60,478 nt of DNA from assembly GCA_910578455.1 (NCBI GenBank), contig CAJTQA010000016.1, forward strand, positions 1-60,478, read 5' to 3'. This DNA comes from an uncultured Dorea sp. (GTDB taxonomy: Bacteria; Bacillota; Clostridia; Lachnospirales; Lachnospiraceae). Made by a program: the position numbers and the translations under genes. The notes under the pieces are model-generated. The model was given only the letters and a program-made list of their open reading frames with translations, was not told the origin of the DNA and made no database searches. Below are positions 33,533-43,055 of the stretch, one piece after another (position 1 is the first letter of the stretch; each line of letters begins with the position of its first letter).

Positions 33533-34780
33533 CTATGATACCATCAATTCTTCCCACAAAATAGTAAGCGCACGCACGACCGCATATTCCCGGTTCTTTG
33601 CCCGGTTCCCGGTAAACCGCAATTCCTCCGTGCGCGTCTTCCCATTCACCTGGCAGCCCACATACACAAGCCCTACCGGTTTCTCCTCGGTTCCGCCGCC
33701 GGGCCCGGCGATTCCGGTCACGCTGACTGACGCCGACGCCTTTGCAGCCTTCGCAGCCCCCTCAGCCATCTCAGCCGCGGTCCGGGCGCTCACTGCGCCG
33801 TATTTCTCCAAAGTCTCATGCTTTACGCCAAGAATCCTTTCTTTTGCCTCGTTAGAATAGGTGATATACCCTTCATTGTAAACCTTTGATGCCCCGGCCA
33901 CGTTCATGATCCTTCCCGCAAGAAGCCCTGCCGTGCAGGATTCCGCCGTTGTAAGCGTAAGCCCTTTCTCCTCAAGAAGCTCCACCACCGCATCCTCAAG
34001 AGCCACTTCCTCGCTGGTTGCAAAAATCTTGTCGCCAAATACCCGGTACATATACCTGATCACAGGCTCTATGAGCCTGTCAGCCTCTTTTTCATCTGCC
34101 GCCTTTGCCGTAATCCGAAAATGAACCTCTCCTGTCTTTGCGTAGGGAGCGATCGTAGGATTCGACTGCCCCTCCAGCAGTTCTGACACCATCGTCTCCG
34201 CCCTGCTCTCTCCGATGGCACAGATCTTCACCATTTTTGAATAGATTCCCTCCGGCTCAAGGTTTCTGAGGTAGGGCATGATATCCTGCTCAAACATGGG
34301 CCGGATCTCATTGGGCGGCCCGGGAAGGAGTATCGCAGTCTTACCGTCCTCCTCGATAATAAGCCCCGGAGCCGTCCCGTTGTGATTGTCCACAATGCGC
34401 GCCCCCTCCGGCACCATCGCCTGTTTCCAGTTATTTTCCGTGATATTCTTGCTTTTCATGTTCACAAAATATCCGGCTATGCGCTCCTTAGTATGGGCAT
34501 CCTCACAGAGCGCTTTCCCAAATACCTTTGCCGTCACTTCCTTCGTCAGGTCATCCTTTGTAGGCCCAAGGCCTCCGCTTAAGATCACAATATCCGACCT
34601 TGACAGCGCAAGGCGGATTGTCTCCTCAAGGCGACCTTCATTATCTCCCACCACGCTCTGGTGATAGCAGGAAAGCCCTAAAGCCGCACACTTTTCCGAC
34701 AGAAAAGCCGCGTTCGTATTCACAATATTTCCAAGCAGGATCTCCGTACCTACGGATATCAGTTCTACAACCACGATCAC
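33533..34780 (-). CDS. cinA: CinA family protein (nicotinamide nucleotide amidase/pyrophosphatase type)
   Basis: 415 residues. The N-terminal MoCF-like domain (ELISVGTEILLGNIVNTNAA, ILSGGLGPTKDDLTKEV) is followed by a C-terminal PncC-type amidase domain (LTTAESCTAGLLAGRIMNVA, SVTGIAGPGGGTEEKPVGLV). CinA proteins are linked to NMN recycling and to competence. The GTG at 34780 overlaps the pgsA stop (GTGA). A second in-frame GTG at 34774 has the better distance to GGAGG. Confidence 0.95.
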   Translation of the reverse strand: MIVVVELISVGTEILLGNIVNTNAAFLSEKCAALGLSCYHQSVVGDNEGRLEETIRLALSRSDIVILSGGLGPTKDDLTKEVTAKVFGKALCEDAHTKERIAGYFVNMKSKNITENNWKQAMVPEGARIVDNHNGTAPGLIIEEDGKTAILLPGPPNEIRPMFEQDIMPYLRNLEPEGIYSKMVKICAIGESRAETMVSELLEGQSNPTIAPYAKTGEVHFRITAKAADEKEADRLIEPVIRYMYRVFGDKIFATSEEVALEDAVVELLEEKGLTLTTAESCTAGLLAGRIMNVAGASKVYNEGYITYSNEAKERILGVKHETLEKYGAVSARTAAEMAEGAAKAAKASASVSVTGIAGPGGGTEEKPVGLVYVGCQVNGKTRTEELRFTGNRAKNREYAVVRALTILWEELMVS

Positions 34781-35319
34781 ATACCTCCCTGCGTCAGCAC
34801 TTCAATATTTTTCGCCACATAATCAACAAGCGACACGACTGTCAGTATTAAAGATGCCCAGATCAGCACATCTCCGACTATTGCAAATGCGCCGCCAAAA
34901 TCCGCAATCAGCACGATGATCATCGCCATCTGGGATACCGTCTTAAATTTCCCCCAGTAGCTTGCCGCGATGACGATTCCGTTATCGGCCGCCACCAGCC
35001 TGAACCCGCTGATGATGAATTCTCTGGCAATGATGATGATCACGATCCACGCCGCCAACTGTCCTGTTGTGATCAGGCAGATCATCGCGGAACAGACCAG
35101 AAGCTTATCCGCCAACGGATCCATGAACTTTCCAAAGTTTGTCACCAGATTTCTTGCCCGGGCAATCTTTCCGTCCAACATATCTGTCAGGCTTGCCGCG
35201 CAGAAAATCACAAGGGCGATCCATTTATTCGCGGCGCCCCCCGCACCTGTCAGCATAAAAAACACAAAAAACGGCACCATGATGACTCTCAATACAGTCA
35301 GTTTATTTGGTAAATTCAT
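34777..35319 (-). CDS. pgsA: CDP-diacylglycerol-glycerol-3-phosphate 3-phosphatidyltransferase
   Basis: 180 residues from ATG 35319, which has GGAG about 12 nt upstream and overlaps the end of rimO. The CDP-alcohol phosphatidyltransferase motif is intact (DMLDGKIARARN, then GKFMDPLADKLL). Four to five hydrophobic helices are present. It makes phosphatidylglycerol phosphate at the membrane. Confidence 0.95.
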   Translation of the reverse strand: MNLPNKLTVLRVIMVPFFVFFMLTGAGGAANKWIALVIFCAASLTDMLDGKIARARNLVTNFGKFMDPLADKLLVCSAMICLITTGQLAAWIVIIIIAREFIISGFRLVAADNGIVIAASYWGKFKTVSQMAMIIVLIADFGGAFAIVGDVLIWASLILTVVSLVDYVAKNIEVLTQGGM

Positions 35320-36640
35320 CACTCAACTCTCCTATCAAATCATATTCCACCGCTCCGGTCACGGTAACCTTCGCAAAATCCCCGGACATCAGCTCCTTCT
35401 CTGTTTTGACAAAAATAAGCCCGTCCACGTTCGGCGCATCCATATAGGTACGGCCCACATACACGTCCTCATCCGCCACTTTCCCTTCGATCATGACAAG
35501 AAACTCTCTTCCCGTCATCTCCTCCGCCCGGTCAAAGGCAATCTCCTGCTGAAGCTCCATAAGCTCTGCGCGCCGGTCTTCTTTTACCTCCTCCGGTATC
35601 TGCCCAGGAAAGCCCGCCGCCGGCGTATCCTCCTCCGGGGAGTAAGTAAATACCCCCAGCCGTTCAAACTCCATCTCATCTGCAAATTCCATAAGCGCCT
35701 CATGCTGCGCTTTCGTCTCCCCGGGGAAACCTGTAATCAGCGTCGTGCGTAGCACAATGTCCGGAATCTCCCGGCGAAGCTGCCCGATAATAGAAACGAG
35801 CTGCTCTCTGGATGTTCTTCGCCCCATTCTCCTAAGGATCTCATCCTCAGAGTGCTGGATGGGAAGATCCAGGTAATGGCAGATCTTCTTTTCTTCTTTT
35901 ATTACTTTTATAAGTTCGCCGTAAATCTCCTCCGGGTAACAATAGAGAATGCGTATCCAACGAAGGCCGTCTATCTTGCAAAGCTCTCTAAGCAGCAGGT
36001 GCAAGGACTTCTCCCCATATAGGTCCCTGCCGTAAACGGTCGTTTCCTGAGCCACTAAAATAAGCTCTTTAACGCCTTGCTCCGCCAGGTCTTTCGCCTC
36101 TTCCAAAAGCCTCTCCATCGGCACGCTCCTGTACTCTCCCCGAAGTTTTGGGATGATGCAGTATGTGCAGTGCTTATCGCACCCTTCCGCTATCTTAAGA
36201 TAGGCGAAATGCCCTCCTGTCGTGACTATTCGCTTTGTATTAACGGCAGGCAGGCTGCCAATGCCGTCAAGCGCTACGAAAGTCTTCCCTGAAAGCGCCT
36301 CCTCAATGGCGTCTGCAATCTTCTGGTAGGACGCTGTGCCGAGCACCGCATCCACCTCTGGTATCTCCTCTAAAATCTCCCTCTGGTATCTCTGTGCCAG
36401 GCATCCTGTCACAATCAGGGCTCTTAGCCGGCCCTGCTCCTTGAACTGCGCCATCTCAAGAATCGTCCGGATGCTCTCTTCCTTCGCGTCATGGATGAAA
36501 CAGCAGGTATTGACCACGATAACGTCCGCCTCTTCCTCGCTGTCAACAATCCTATATCCTTTTTCATCCACAAGGCCCAGCATCACTTCCGAGTCCACCA
36601 GGTTCTTATCGCACCCCAAAGAAATAAACAATAAATCCAT
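35303..36640 (-). CDS. rimO: Ribosomal protein S12 methylthiotransferase
   Basis: 445 residues from ATG 36640, after GGAGAAGG. The N-terminal UPF0004 domain (FISLGCDKNLVDSEVMLGLV) has cluster Cys residues (VVNTCCFIHDAKEE, TGCLAQRYQ). The radical SAM motif is CDKHCTYC in GCDKHCTYCIIPKLRGEYRS. A C-terminal TRAM domain is present. It methylthiolates an Asp of S12. It overlaps pgsA by about 17 nt. Confidence 0.95.
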   Translation of the reverse strand: MDLLFISLGCDKNLVDSEVMLGLVDEKGYRIVDSEEEADVIVVNTCCFIHDAKEESIRTILEMAQFKEQGRLRALIVTGCLAQRYQREILEEIPEVDAVLGTASYQKIADAIEEALSGKTFVALDGIGSLPAVNTKRIVTTGGHFAYLKIAEGCDKHCTYCIIPKLRGEYRSVPMERLLEEAKDLAEQGVKELILVAQETTVYGRDLYGEKSLHLLLRELCKIDGLRWIRILYCYPEEIYGELIKVIKEEKKICHYLDLPIQHSEDEILRRMGRRTSREQLVSIIGQLRREIPDIVLRTTLITGFPGETKAQHEALMEFADEMEFERLGVFTYSPEEDTPAAGFPGQIPEEVKEDRRAELMELQQEIAFDRAEEMTGREFLVMIEGKVADEDVYVGRTYMDAPNVDGLIFVKTEKELMSGDFAKVTVTGAVEYDLIGELSDEFTK

Positions 36641-36693
36641 GCCCTTCTCCTTATATCTTGAAAGGCAGATACCTTCCGGCACCTGCCCTGTTT

Positions 36694-36945
36694 TTATTCA
36701 AGCTCCTCTTCGTCTTCCTCTCCGTCTATCTTAATCTTTGCCTGATTCAGCTCATCAATAGCAACAGACAGCGGCTTTTCTGTCTCTTTGCAGTTTACCA
36801 GCGGCCGCGAGCCGTCGATAAGCTCCCTTGCCCTCTTCGCCGTCGCCATGACGATTGAGTAGCGGCTGTTCACGACCTTTGTCTCGCCCTCCTCAACATC
36901 CTTATTTACTACTTTCATTAAATCTGTGTAAGATGGATGAAGCAT
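36694..36945 (-). CDS. rpoZ: RNA polymerase omega subunit
   Basis: 83 residues with NSRYSIVMATAKRARELIDG and the acidic C-terminus (IKIDGEEDEEELE). It follows gmk by 25 nt as in most Clostridia. It helps RNA polymerase assembly. Confidence 0.93.
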   Translation of the reverse strand: MLHPSYTDLMKVVNKDVEEGETKVVNSRYSIVMATAKRARELIDGSRPLVNCKETEKPLSVAIDELNQAKIKIDGEEDEEELE

Positions 36946-36970
36946 ATCCTGAATTCTCCTTTCATGCCTT

Positions 36971-37597
36971 TTATTTCCAGATTTCCTTAAGTTCTTTCCT
37001 CATGCCGCTTATCAGTTCCATGTTGCGCGGCATTCTCCTGTGCTCTCCCTGAAGGATGCAGTGCACTTCCTTCACGCACTCCTCAAGCTTGTCATTAATG
37101 ATAAGATAATCATAGTTTTCCACGCCCTCCGCCTCTTCGCATGCGCGTTTCATGCGGGATTCGATCACTTCCATATCCTCCGTTCCGCGCCCCACAAGGC
37201 GTTCCTTCAGTGCTCTCGCGCTTGGCGGCATCACAAACAAAAGTACGGCATCGGGGAACTTCTCCTTGACCTTAAGCGCCCCCTGGATCTCAATCTCCAG
37301 GATGACGTCCTTCCCCTCCGCAAACTGCTCCTCCACGTAGGCGCGCGGAGTACCGTAATAATTATCCACGTATCTAGCATACTCTATCAGTTCATCTTTC
37401 GCAATCATTTTTTCAAATTCCTGCGTGGATTTAAAGAAATACTCCCTTCCCTCCACCTCGCCTTCGCGCGGTTTTCTGGTGGTGGCAGAGACCGACAATG
37501 CATAATTGCCATAGTCCTTCATAAGCTCCTTTATGACCGTGCCTTTTCCGGAGCCCGAAAAACCGGACACAACAATCAGAAACCCTTTTCTGTCCAT
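36971..37597 (-). CDS. gmk: Guanylate kinase
   Basis: 208 residues. P-loop SGFSGSGKGTVIKEL, GMP-binding SVSATTRKPREGEVEGREYF and the lid VGRGTEDMEVIESRMKRA are present. It phosphorylates GMP to GDP. A remA/DUF370 gene usually lies between yicC and gmk in Clostridia, but only 23 nt separate them here. Confidence 0.95.
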   Translation of the reverse strand: MDRKGFLIVVSGFSGSGKGTVIKELMKDYGNYALSVSATTRKPREGEVEGREYFFKSTQEFEKMIAKDELIEYARYVDNYYGTPRAYVEEQFAEGKDVILEIEIQGALKVKEKFPDAVLLFVMPPSARALKERLVGRGTEDMEVIESRMKRACEEAEGVENYDYLIINDKLEECVKEVHCILQGEHRRMPRNMELISGMRKELKEIWK

Positions 37598-37620
37598 AGA
37601 TGCTTTCCTCTCTAAAAATA

Positions 37621-38502
37621 TTATTCGATATTCTGTATCTGTTCCCTGATCTTTTCAATCTCCGTTTTCAGCTCGATCCCTGCATTGGAAATCTCAAGAT
37701 CGTTGGCCTTTGAAAGAATCGTGTTCGCCTCCCGGTTCATCTCCTGGGCGATAAAATCAAGCTTGCGCCCTATGCCGTTCTCCTCCGAAAGCAGTGTCTC
37801 TTTCATATGCTCTACGTGGCTCCTGAGCCTTACGACCTCCTCATCCGTGCAGATCTTGTCCGCAAAGATGACGACCTCCGCCGCAATCCTGTTGTCCTCG
37901 ATCTGCGTATCTGCCAGAAGCTCCCTGACCTTTGTCGTGAGCTTTTCCCGGTACTCAGCCAGTATCTGCGGGGAGCGTTCCTCGATGTAGCCCACCAGTT
38001 TCAGAACCCCGTCCAGCTTTCCCGTCAGGTCGTCCCTAAGGTTCTCCCCCTCGGTCCCCCGCGTCTCGACAAACTGGGCAACTGCTCCGTCCAGCGCCTT
38101 CTTAAGTCCTTTCCACAGCTCCTCCTCATCCAGAGCCTGTTCCTCCATAGTAAGGATCTCCGGGTACCTTGACAGGGAGGATACCCGAATGTCATTTTCC
38201 AGAGAAAAGGCTTCCGCCATCCTCTTAAAATATGAGAGATACTCCCCCGCCAGGGTTTCATTGTACTTAAGCGTCATCTGGCTTTCGGTCAAATCCTCGT
38301 AAGTAATAAAAATGTCTACCTTTCCGCGCTGCACGCTCTTTTTCAGCAGGCTGCGGATTGAAGTTTCAAAAAAATTCAGTTTCTTAGGCATACGGATATT
38401 AGTATCCAGATATCGGTGGTTCACGCCCTTCATCTCAACAGTAAATCGTCTGTCTCCTTCCATTACCTCACAGCGTCCGAAGCCCGTCATGCTTTTAATC
38501 AT
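37621..38502 (-). CDS. YicC/YloC family endoribonuclease
   Basis: 293 residues from ATG 38502, after GAAGGG; longer frames lack a site. N-terminal MIKSMTGFGRCEV and GVNHRYLDTNIRMPKKLNFF and the C-terminal DUF1732 part (GRKLDFIAQEMNREANTILS, then EKIREQIQNIE) are family-typical. Family members act in RNA turnover. First gene of the gmk-rpoZ-rimO-pgsA-cinA run. Confidence 0.93.
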   Translation of the reverse strand: MIKSMTGFGRCEVMEGDRRFTVEMKGVNHRYLDTNIRMPKKLNFFETSIRSLLKKSVQRGKVDIFITYEDLTESQMTLKYNETLAGEYLSYFKRMAEAFSLENDIRVSSLSRYPEILTMEEQALDEEELWKGLKKALDGAVAQFVETRGTEGENLRDDLTGKLDGVLKLVGYIEERSPQILAEYREKLTTKVRELLADTQIEDNRIAAEVVIFADKICTDEEVVRLRSHVEHMKETLLSEENGIGRKLDFIAQEMNREANTILSKANDLEISNAGIELKTEIEKIREQIQNIE

Positions 38503-38589
38503 ACTTAAAAACCCTTCTTTTGTATTATGCTTGTTTATCAGTTTCAGCCACAAATAATCGCATTATAGCCCACGTTTATTATAAGTCAT

Positions 38590-38618
38590 TTGGAATACCC
38601 CGTCAACTGTGCTATACT
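38590..38618 (+). promoter_or_regulatory. Promoter of the NFACT gene
   Basis: TTGGAA (38590-38595), 17 nt, TATACT (38613-38618), about 35 nt before the start codon. Confidence 0.6.
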
Positions 38619-38652
38619 ATAAATATTTCATGAACTTATGGAGGATTTTAAT

Positions 38653-40386
38653 ATGGCTTTGGATGGAATTACAATAGCAGCCGTCGCCGCGGAACTTGAC
38701 AGTGCCCTTGCAGGCGGAAGGATCTCCAAGATCGCACAGCCGGAAAACGACGAGCTTTTACTTACAGTCAAATCGCCCCAGGGGCAGAAAAAACTTTATA
38801 TGTCGGCAAGCGCCTCTCTCCCGTTAATCTACCTGACGGACGAGAGCAAGCAAAGCCCCATGACCGCGCCGGGATTCTGCATGCTGCTCAGAAAGCATAT
38901 CGGAAACGGGCGCATCACCGGCATTTCCCAGCCGGGCCTCGAGCGCATCATCTGCCTGGACATCGAGCATCTGGACGAGCTTGGCGACCTGTGCCGGAAA
39001 AAGCTGATCATCGAAATCATGGGAAAACACAGCAACATCATCTTCTGTGACGACAAGGACACCATCATTGACAGCATCAAGCATGTGCCCGCCCAGATGA
39101 GCTCTGTCCGGGAGGTGCTCCCCGGAAGGAAATATTTTATCCCGGACACCATGTCAAAGAAAAATCCCCTCAGCATAGGGGAGCCGGACTTTGCGTGTGC
39201 CCTGGCTCAAAAGCCCATGCCTGTCGGGAAGGCTCTCTACACAAGCTTCACAGGCATCAGCCCTGCAGTTGCAGAGGAAATCTGCCACCTGGCCGGGGTA
39301 GAGTCCGCCGTGACCGCGAAAGATATATCACCGGACGTCCTTGTGCACCTGTACCGTCAGTTTTCCTACTATATAGAAAATGTGCGCGTCAAGCATTTTG
39401 AGCCTGTCATCTACTATGATAACGGCGCTCCGAAAGAGTTCGGCGCGCTGCCCCTGTCTCACTATGACAACTGCAAAAAAGTGACCTACAGCTCCATATC
39501 GGAACTGCTTGCCGCTTATTATTCGGCAAAGAATGCACAGACCCGCATCCGTCAGAAAAGCACGGACCTGCGTCATGTGGTGCAGTCTTCCCTGGAGCGC
39601 AGCAGGAAAAAGTATGATCTTCAGACGCGCCAGATAAACGACACGAAAAACCGGGATAAATACAAAGTATACGGAGAGCTTATCAACACTTACGGCTACG
39701 GGCTTGACCCCGGTTCAAAAGAACTCACCTGCCTGAATTATTATACAAACGAAGAGATCACGATTCCTCTGGATTCCGCAAAAACACCCCAGGAGAACTC
39801 TCAGAAATATTTTGCAAAATATAATAAGCAAAAACGGACCTTCGAGGCCCTGAGCAGGCTCATCCAGGAAACTGCCGAGGATATCGAATACCTGGAATCC
39901 ATCAGCAACGCCCTTGACATTGCCCTGAGCGAGGCCGACTTGCTGCAGATCAAGGAAGAGCTGATGCAAAGCGGCTACATCCGCCGCAGATACAGCAAGA
40001 AAAAAGTAAAGCTCACAAGCAAGCCGCTGCACTATATCTCCAGCGACGGCTATCACATGTACGTAGGAAAGAACAACCTTCAAAATGATGAGCTGACTTT
40101 CTCTTTTGCCAACGGCAATGACTGGTGGTTCCACGCAAAAAAAACGCCCGGCTCCCATGTCATCGTAAAGACAAACGGAGACGAGCTGCCGGACCGGACA
40201 TTCGAGGAGGCAGGGCGGCTTGCGGCGTATTATTCCAAAAAGCAGGGAAACGACAAAGTGGAGATTGACTATGTGGAGAAAAAGCATGTTAAAAAGCCGG
40301 GCGGCGCAAAGCCCGGGTTCGTCGTATACTACACCAATTATTCCCTTGTAATTGATTCGGACATTTCCGGGATAGAAGAGGCGTAA
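38653..40386 (+). CDS. rqcH: NFACT family protein, Rqc2/RqcH homologue
   Basis: 577 residues from ATG 38653, after GGAGG. An N-terminal NFACT-N domain (ALDGITIAAVAAELDSALAG, GGRISKIAQPENDELLLTVK) is followed by HhH and coiled-coil parts. The C-terminal NFACT-R domain has SSDGYHMYVGKNNLQNDELT and WFHAKKTPGSHVIVK. RqcH binds stalled 50S-tRNA complexes and adds C-terminal alanine tails that mark proteins for degradation. It was formerly annotated as fibronectin-binding protein. Confidence 0.94.
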   Translation: MALDGITIAAVAAELDSALAGGRISKIAQPENDELLLTVKSPQGQKKLYMSASASLPLIYLTDESKQSPMTAPGFCMLLRKHIGNGRITGISQPGLERIICLDIEHLDELGDLCRKKLIIEIMGKHSNIIFCDDKDTIIDSIKHVPAQMSSVREVLPGRKYFIPDTMSKKNPLSIGEPDFACALAQKPMPVGKALYTSFTGISPAVAEEICHLAGVESAVTAKDISPDVLVHLYRQFSYYIENVRVKHFEPVIYYDNGAPKEFGALPLSHYDNCKKVTYSSISELLAAYYSAKNAQTRIRQKSTDLRHVVQSSLERSRKKYDLQTRQINDTKNRDKYKVYGELINTYGYGLDPGSKELTCLNYYTNEEITIPLDSAKTPQENSQKYFAKYNKQKRTFEALSRLIQETAEDIEYLESISNALDIALSEADLLQIKEELMQSGYIRRRYSKKKVKLTSKPLHYISSDGYHMYVGKNNLQNDELTFSFANGNDWWFHAKKTPGSHVIVKTNGDELPDRTFEEAGRLAAYYSKKQGNDKVEIDYVEKKHVKKPGGAKPGFVVYYTNYSLVIDSDISGIEEA

Positions 40387-40411
40387 GCCTTTTCTATCCT
40401 TTTTTTCGTCC

Positions 40412-41731
40412 TCATCTGCACTTCCGCAGATATAAAAGCCCTGTGGCGTCTGCAAGAAACCATCCTACAGGAATCGCCCACCAGATGCCCAGAACCCCTA
40501 TTGCGGGAACAGGCGCGAGAGCATATGCCAGCAGCACTCTGGTGCCAAGGGAGATCACCGTAAGCACCACCGACATCTCCGGTTTCCCGATGCCCCTGTA
40601 GTAGCCGTACAGCAAGAACAAAATCCCAATCCCGCAGTAAAAGCTGCCCTCAATCCGCAGGTACTCTGCACCCACTGCCACGATCTCGTGTTCGCCCGCC
40701 CTGACAAAAAGCCCCATGAGCTGCGGTGCAAAGGCAAAGATCACTGCCGATACAGCCAGACAGAAAAGAACCGCAGTCCTTACCGCAGACTTTACGCCCA
40801 GACTGACGCGTTTCTTTTCCCCCGCTCCTTTATTCTGTGAGATAAAGAGAGAAAACGCATTGGCAAACTCCTGGGCAGGCATGTAGGCAAAGGAATCGAT
40901 CTTCACCGCCACCGCAAACGCCGCCATCACCACCGTGCCAAAGCTGTTTACAAGACCCTGTATCATCAGGATCCCAAAATTCATCACGCTCTGCTGCACA
41001 CTGGAGGCAAGGGAAAACCTCACGATTTCCGGAAGGCGCTCCTTCACCTTTACCATCTCTTTCTTCCCGAAACGGGCAAGAGGCTCCTTCACCCATGCAT
41101 ACACGCCGATGCCGGCTCCTGCTGCCGCCTGGGAAAGTACCGTGGCAAAAGCCGCTCCCTCAATCCCCCAGGGAAATACCGCCACAAACAGGATATCCAG
41201 CACGATATTCAAGATAGCTGCAGCTCCCAGGAAAATGAGCGGAACTAGGGAATTTCCCAACGCCCTCAGAAAAAACGCAAAATAATTATATAAAAAGACA
41301 AAAAAGATGCCTCCAAAGATAATCCACACGTAATCCTGCATCATCCCTCCCAGGTCAGCCGGGATGCAAAGCAGCCTGAGAATCCAGTCAATCCATAGAA
41401 ACACCAGGACATTCATCACCGCAGAAACTGCCCCGATAAAGACAAAGGACGCAGCCCCCGCCTCTCTCATCCTGCCATATTCCTTTTTCCCATAATAAAA
41501 TGCCGTGACAGAACTGCTCCCCATGCACAGCCCGATAAGGACAGAAGTGAGGAACGTCATCAGCGTGTACGCCGCTCCCACAGAGGCAAGCGCCCCGGCT
41601 CCCAGGCATTTCCCCACCACCAGCGTATCTGCGATATTATAGCACTGCTGCAAAAGATTTCCTGCAATCATCGGCCCTGCAAACACGAGCATCGTTCCTG
41701 TCACATTACCGCTTGTCAATTCTCTATTCAT
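40412..41731 (-). CDS. MATE family efflux transporter (second copy)
   Basis: 439 residues, about 12 hydrophobic helices. Typical segments: GTMLVFAGPMIAGNLLQQCY, NIADTLVVGKCLGAGALASV and ANAFSLFISQNKGAGEKKRV. It overlaps the start of nothing downstream but shares 8 nt with the DUF815 gene upstream, so the two are coupled. Substrate unknown. It is not a close copy of the MATE protein at 24359-25789. Confidence 0.9.
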   Translation of the reverse strand: MNRELTSGNVTGTMLVFAGPMIAGNLLQQCYNIADTLVVGKCLGAGALASVGAAYTLMTFLTSVLIGLCMGSSSVTAFYYGKKEYGRMREAGAASFVFIGAVSAVMNVLVFLWIDWILRLLCIPADLGGMMQDYVWIIFGGIFFVFLYNYFAFFLRALGNSLVPLIFLGAAAILNIVLDILFVAVFPWGIEGAAFATVLSQAAAGAGIGVYAWVKEPLARFGKKEMVKVKERLPEIVRFSLASSVQQSVMNFGILMIQGLVNSFGTVVMAAFAVAVKIDSFAYMPAQEFANAFSLFISQNKGAGEKKRVSLGVKSAVRTAVLFCLAVSAVIFAFAPQLMGLFVRAGEHEIVAVGAEYLRIEGSFYCGIGILFLLYGYYRGIGKPEMSVVLTVISLGTRVLLAYALAPVPAIGVLGIWWAIPVGWFLADATGLLYLRKCR

Positions 41732-43037
41732 AAGTACCTGCCAGATAGTCTATAAATTGCTGCGCCGTCCTTCCCGACAATCCCCCGTGGTTTAGCTCCC
41801 ACTTATTGGCCTCCGCCAGAAGCTCGTCTTCCGGCATGGCTATGCGGTTCCTCTCCGCAAGCCGCCTCACGATTTCCTGAAACTCTTTCTTCTCCGGCTT
41901 GCCGAAGTAGATACTCACCCCGAACCGCGCCGCCAGCGAGAGCTTTTCCTGCACCGTGTCGTTGCTGTGAAGGTCTTCCTCCCGCTCTTCCTTATCCCGG
42001 AAACTCTCCCGTATCAGATGCCTGCGGTTAGATGTGGCATAGATCAGCACATTGTCCGGCTTCCTCTCCAGCCCTCCCTCGATGACTGCCTTCAAGTATT
42101 TGTACTCCGTCTCAAATTCCTCGAAAGAGAGGTCGTCCATGTAAATGATAAATTTATAGTTGCGGTTCTTAATCTGGGAGATTACATCGTTTAAGTCCTT
42201 AAACTGGTGCCTGTACAGTTCTATCATCCGAAGCCCTCTGTCATAATACTTGTTTAAGACTGCTTTGATCGAAGAGGACTTCCCTGTTCCGGCGTCTCCG
42301 AAGAGCAGGCAGTTATTGGCTTTCTTTCCTTTAATAAAAGCCTCCGTATTGTCAGTCAGTTTCTTTTTTGCAGACTCATATCCTACCAGATCGTCAAGAC
42401 GCACATGGGCAATCTTCGTAATCGGCACAATCTCCGCGCCGCCGTCTCTGTGTTCCACGCGAAATGCCTTGTGAAGGCCCAGCTTTCCCACTCCAAACTC
42501 CCTGTAAAACTGCGTCAAGACATCTTTGAACCCTTCTGCGTCCTGGGTCTCGGCCAGGAGCCTGCTCAAATCACAGATGCGGTCCCTGATGCGCTTGTTA
42601 AACACTTTCCCGTGTCCTTCCACCCCGCGGTAATCCCTCAGAATTGCAAGGCATTCCCTGCCCATCACCTCGCCCAGAAATGCCATATCATAGTCAAACA
42701 GCTCCTTAAATATCCTGAAATCATGAAGAGCCGCATCGTTGATGCTGCCCTCCACGTTCCCTACAATCTCACAGGAAGTGCTGTAGGCATTCTCATGGCT
42801 GGCAAGCAGATATGTCAGATATACGTGCCAGAGGTTTCCCACAAATCCATGGCTCACCGCAAGCTCCAAAAGCCTGTTGGCAGTTTCATAGGCAAGAGCT
42901 TTCATATTCTCCTGCCTGCATTCAGAAAACGGCTCGTCTCCATATTTTTCAAAGCTGTCAATAAAAGAAGACACATCCTCTAATATCCTGCCGTCCTCCA
43001 TCCGGCGGTACAGCACAAGTTCATTGATCTTCATCAT
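41724..43037 (-). CDS. DUF815 family AAA ATPase
   Basis: 437 residues from ATG 43037, after GGAGAGG; a TTG at 43043 is also in frame. The N-terminal half is helical. The AAA part has Walker A (LLFGDAGTGKSSSIKAVLNK), Walker B (KFIIYMDDLSFEEFE) and a sensor region (NVLIYATSNRRHLIRESF). DUF815 proteins are ATPases without a settled function. The gene is coupled to the MATE pump. Confidence 0.9.
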   Translation of the reverse strand: MMKINELVLYRRMEDGRILEDVSSFIDSFEKYGDEPFSECRQENMKALAYETANRLLELAVSHGFVGNLWHVYLTYLLASHENAYSTSCEIVGNVEGSINDAALHDFRIFKELFDYDMAFLGEVMGRECLAILRDYRGVEGHGKVFNKRIRDRICDLSRLLAETQDAEGFKDVLTQFYREFGVGKLGLHKAFRVEHRDGGAEIVPITKIAHVRLDDLVGYESAKKKLTDNTEAFIKGKKANNCLLFGDAGTGKSSSIKAVLNKYYDRGLRMIELYRHQFKDLNDVISQIKNRNYKFIIYMDDLSFEEFETEYKYLKAVIEGGLERKPDNVLIYATSNRRHLIRESFRDKEEREEDLHSNDTVQEKLSLAARFGVSIYFGKPEKKEFQEIVRRLAERNRIAMPEDELLAEANKWELNHGGLSGRTAQQFIDYLAGTYE

Positions 43038-43055
43038 TCCCAATTCCCTCTCCTG

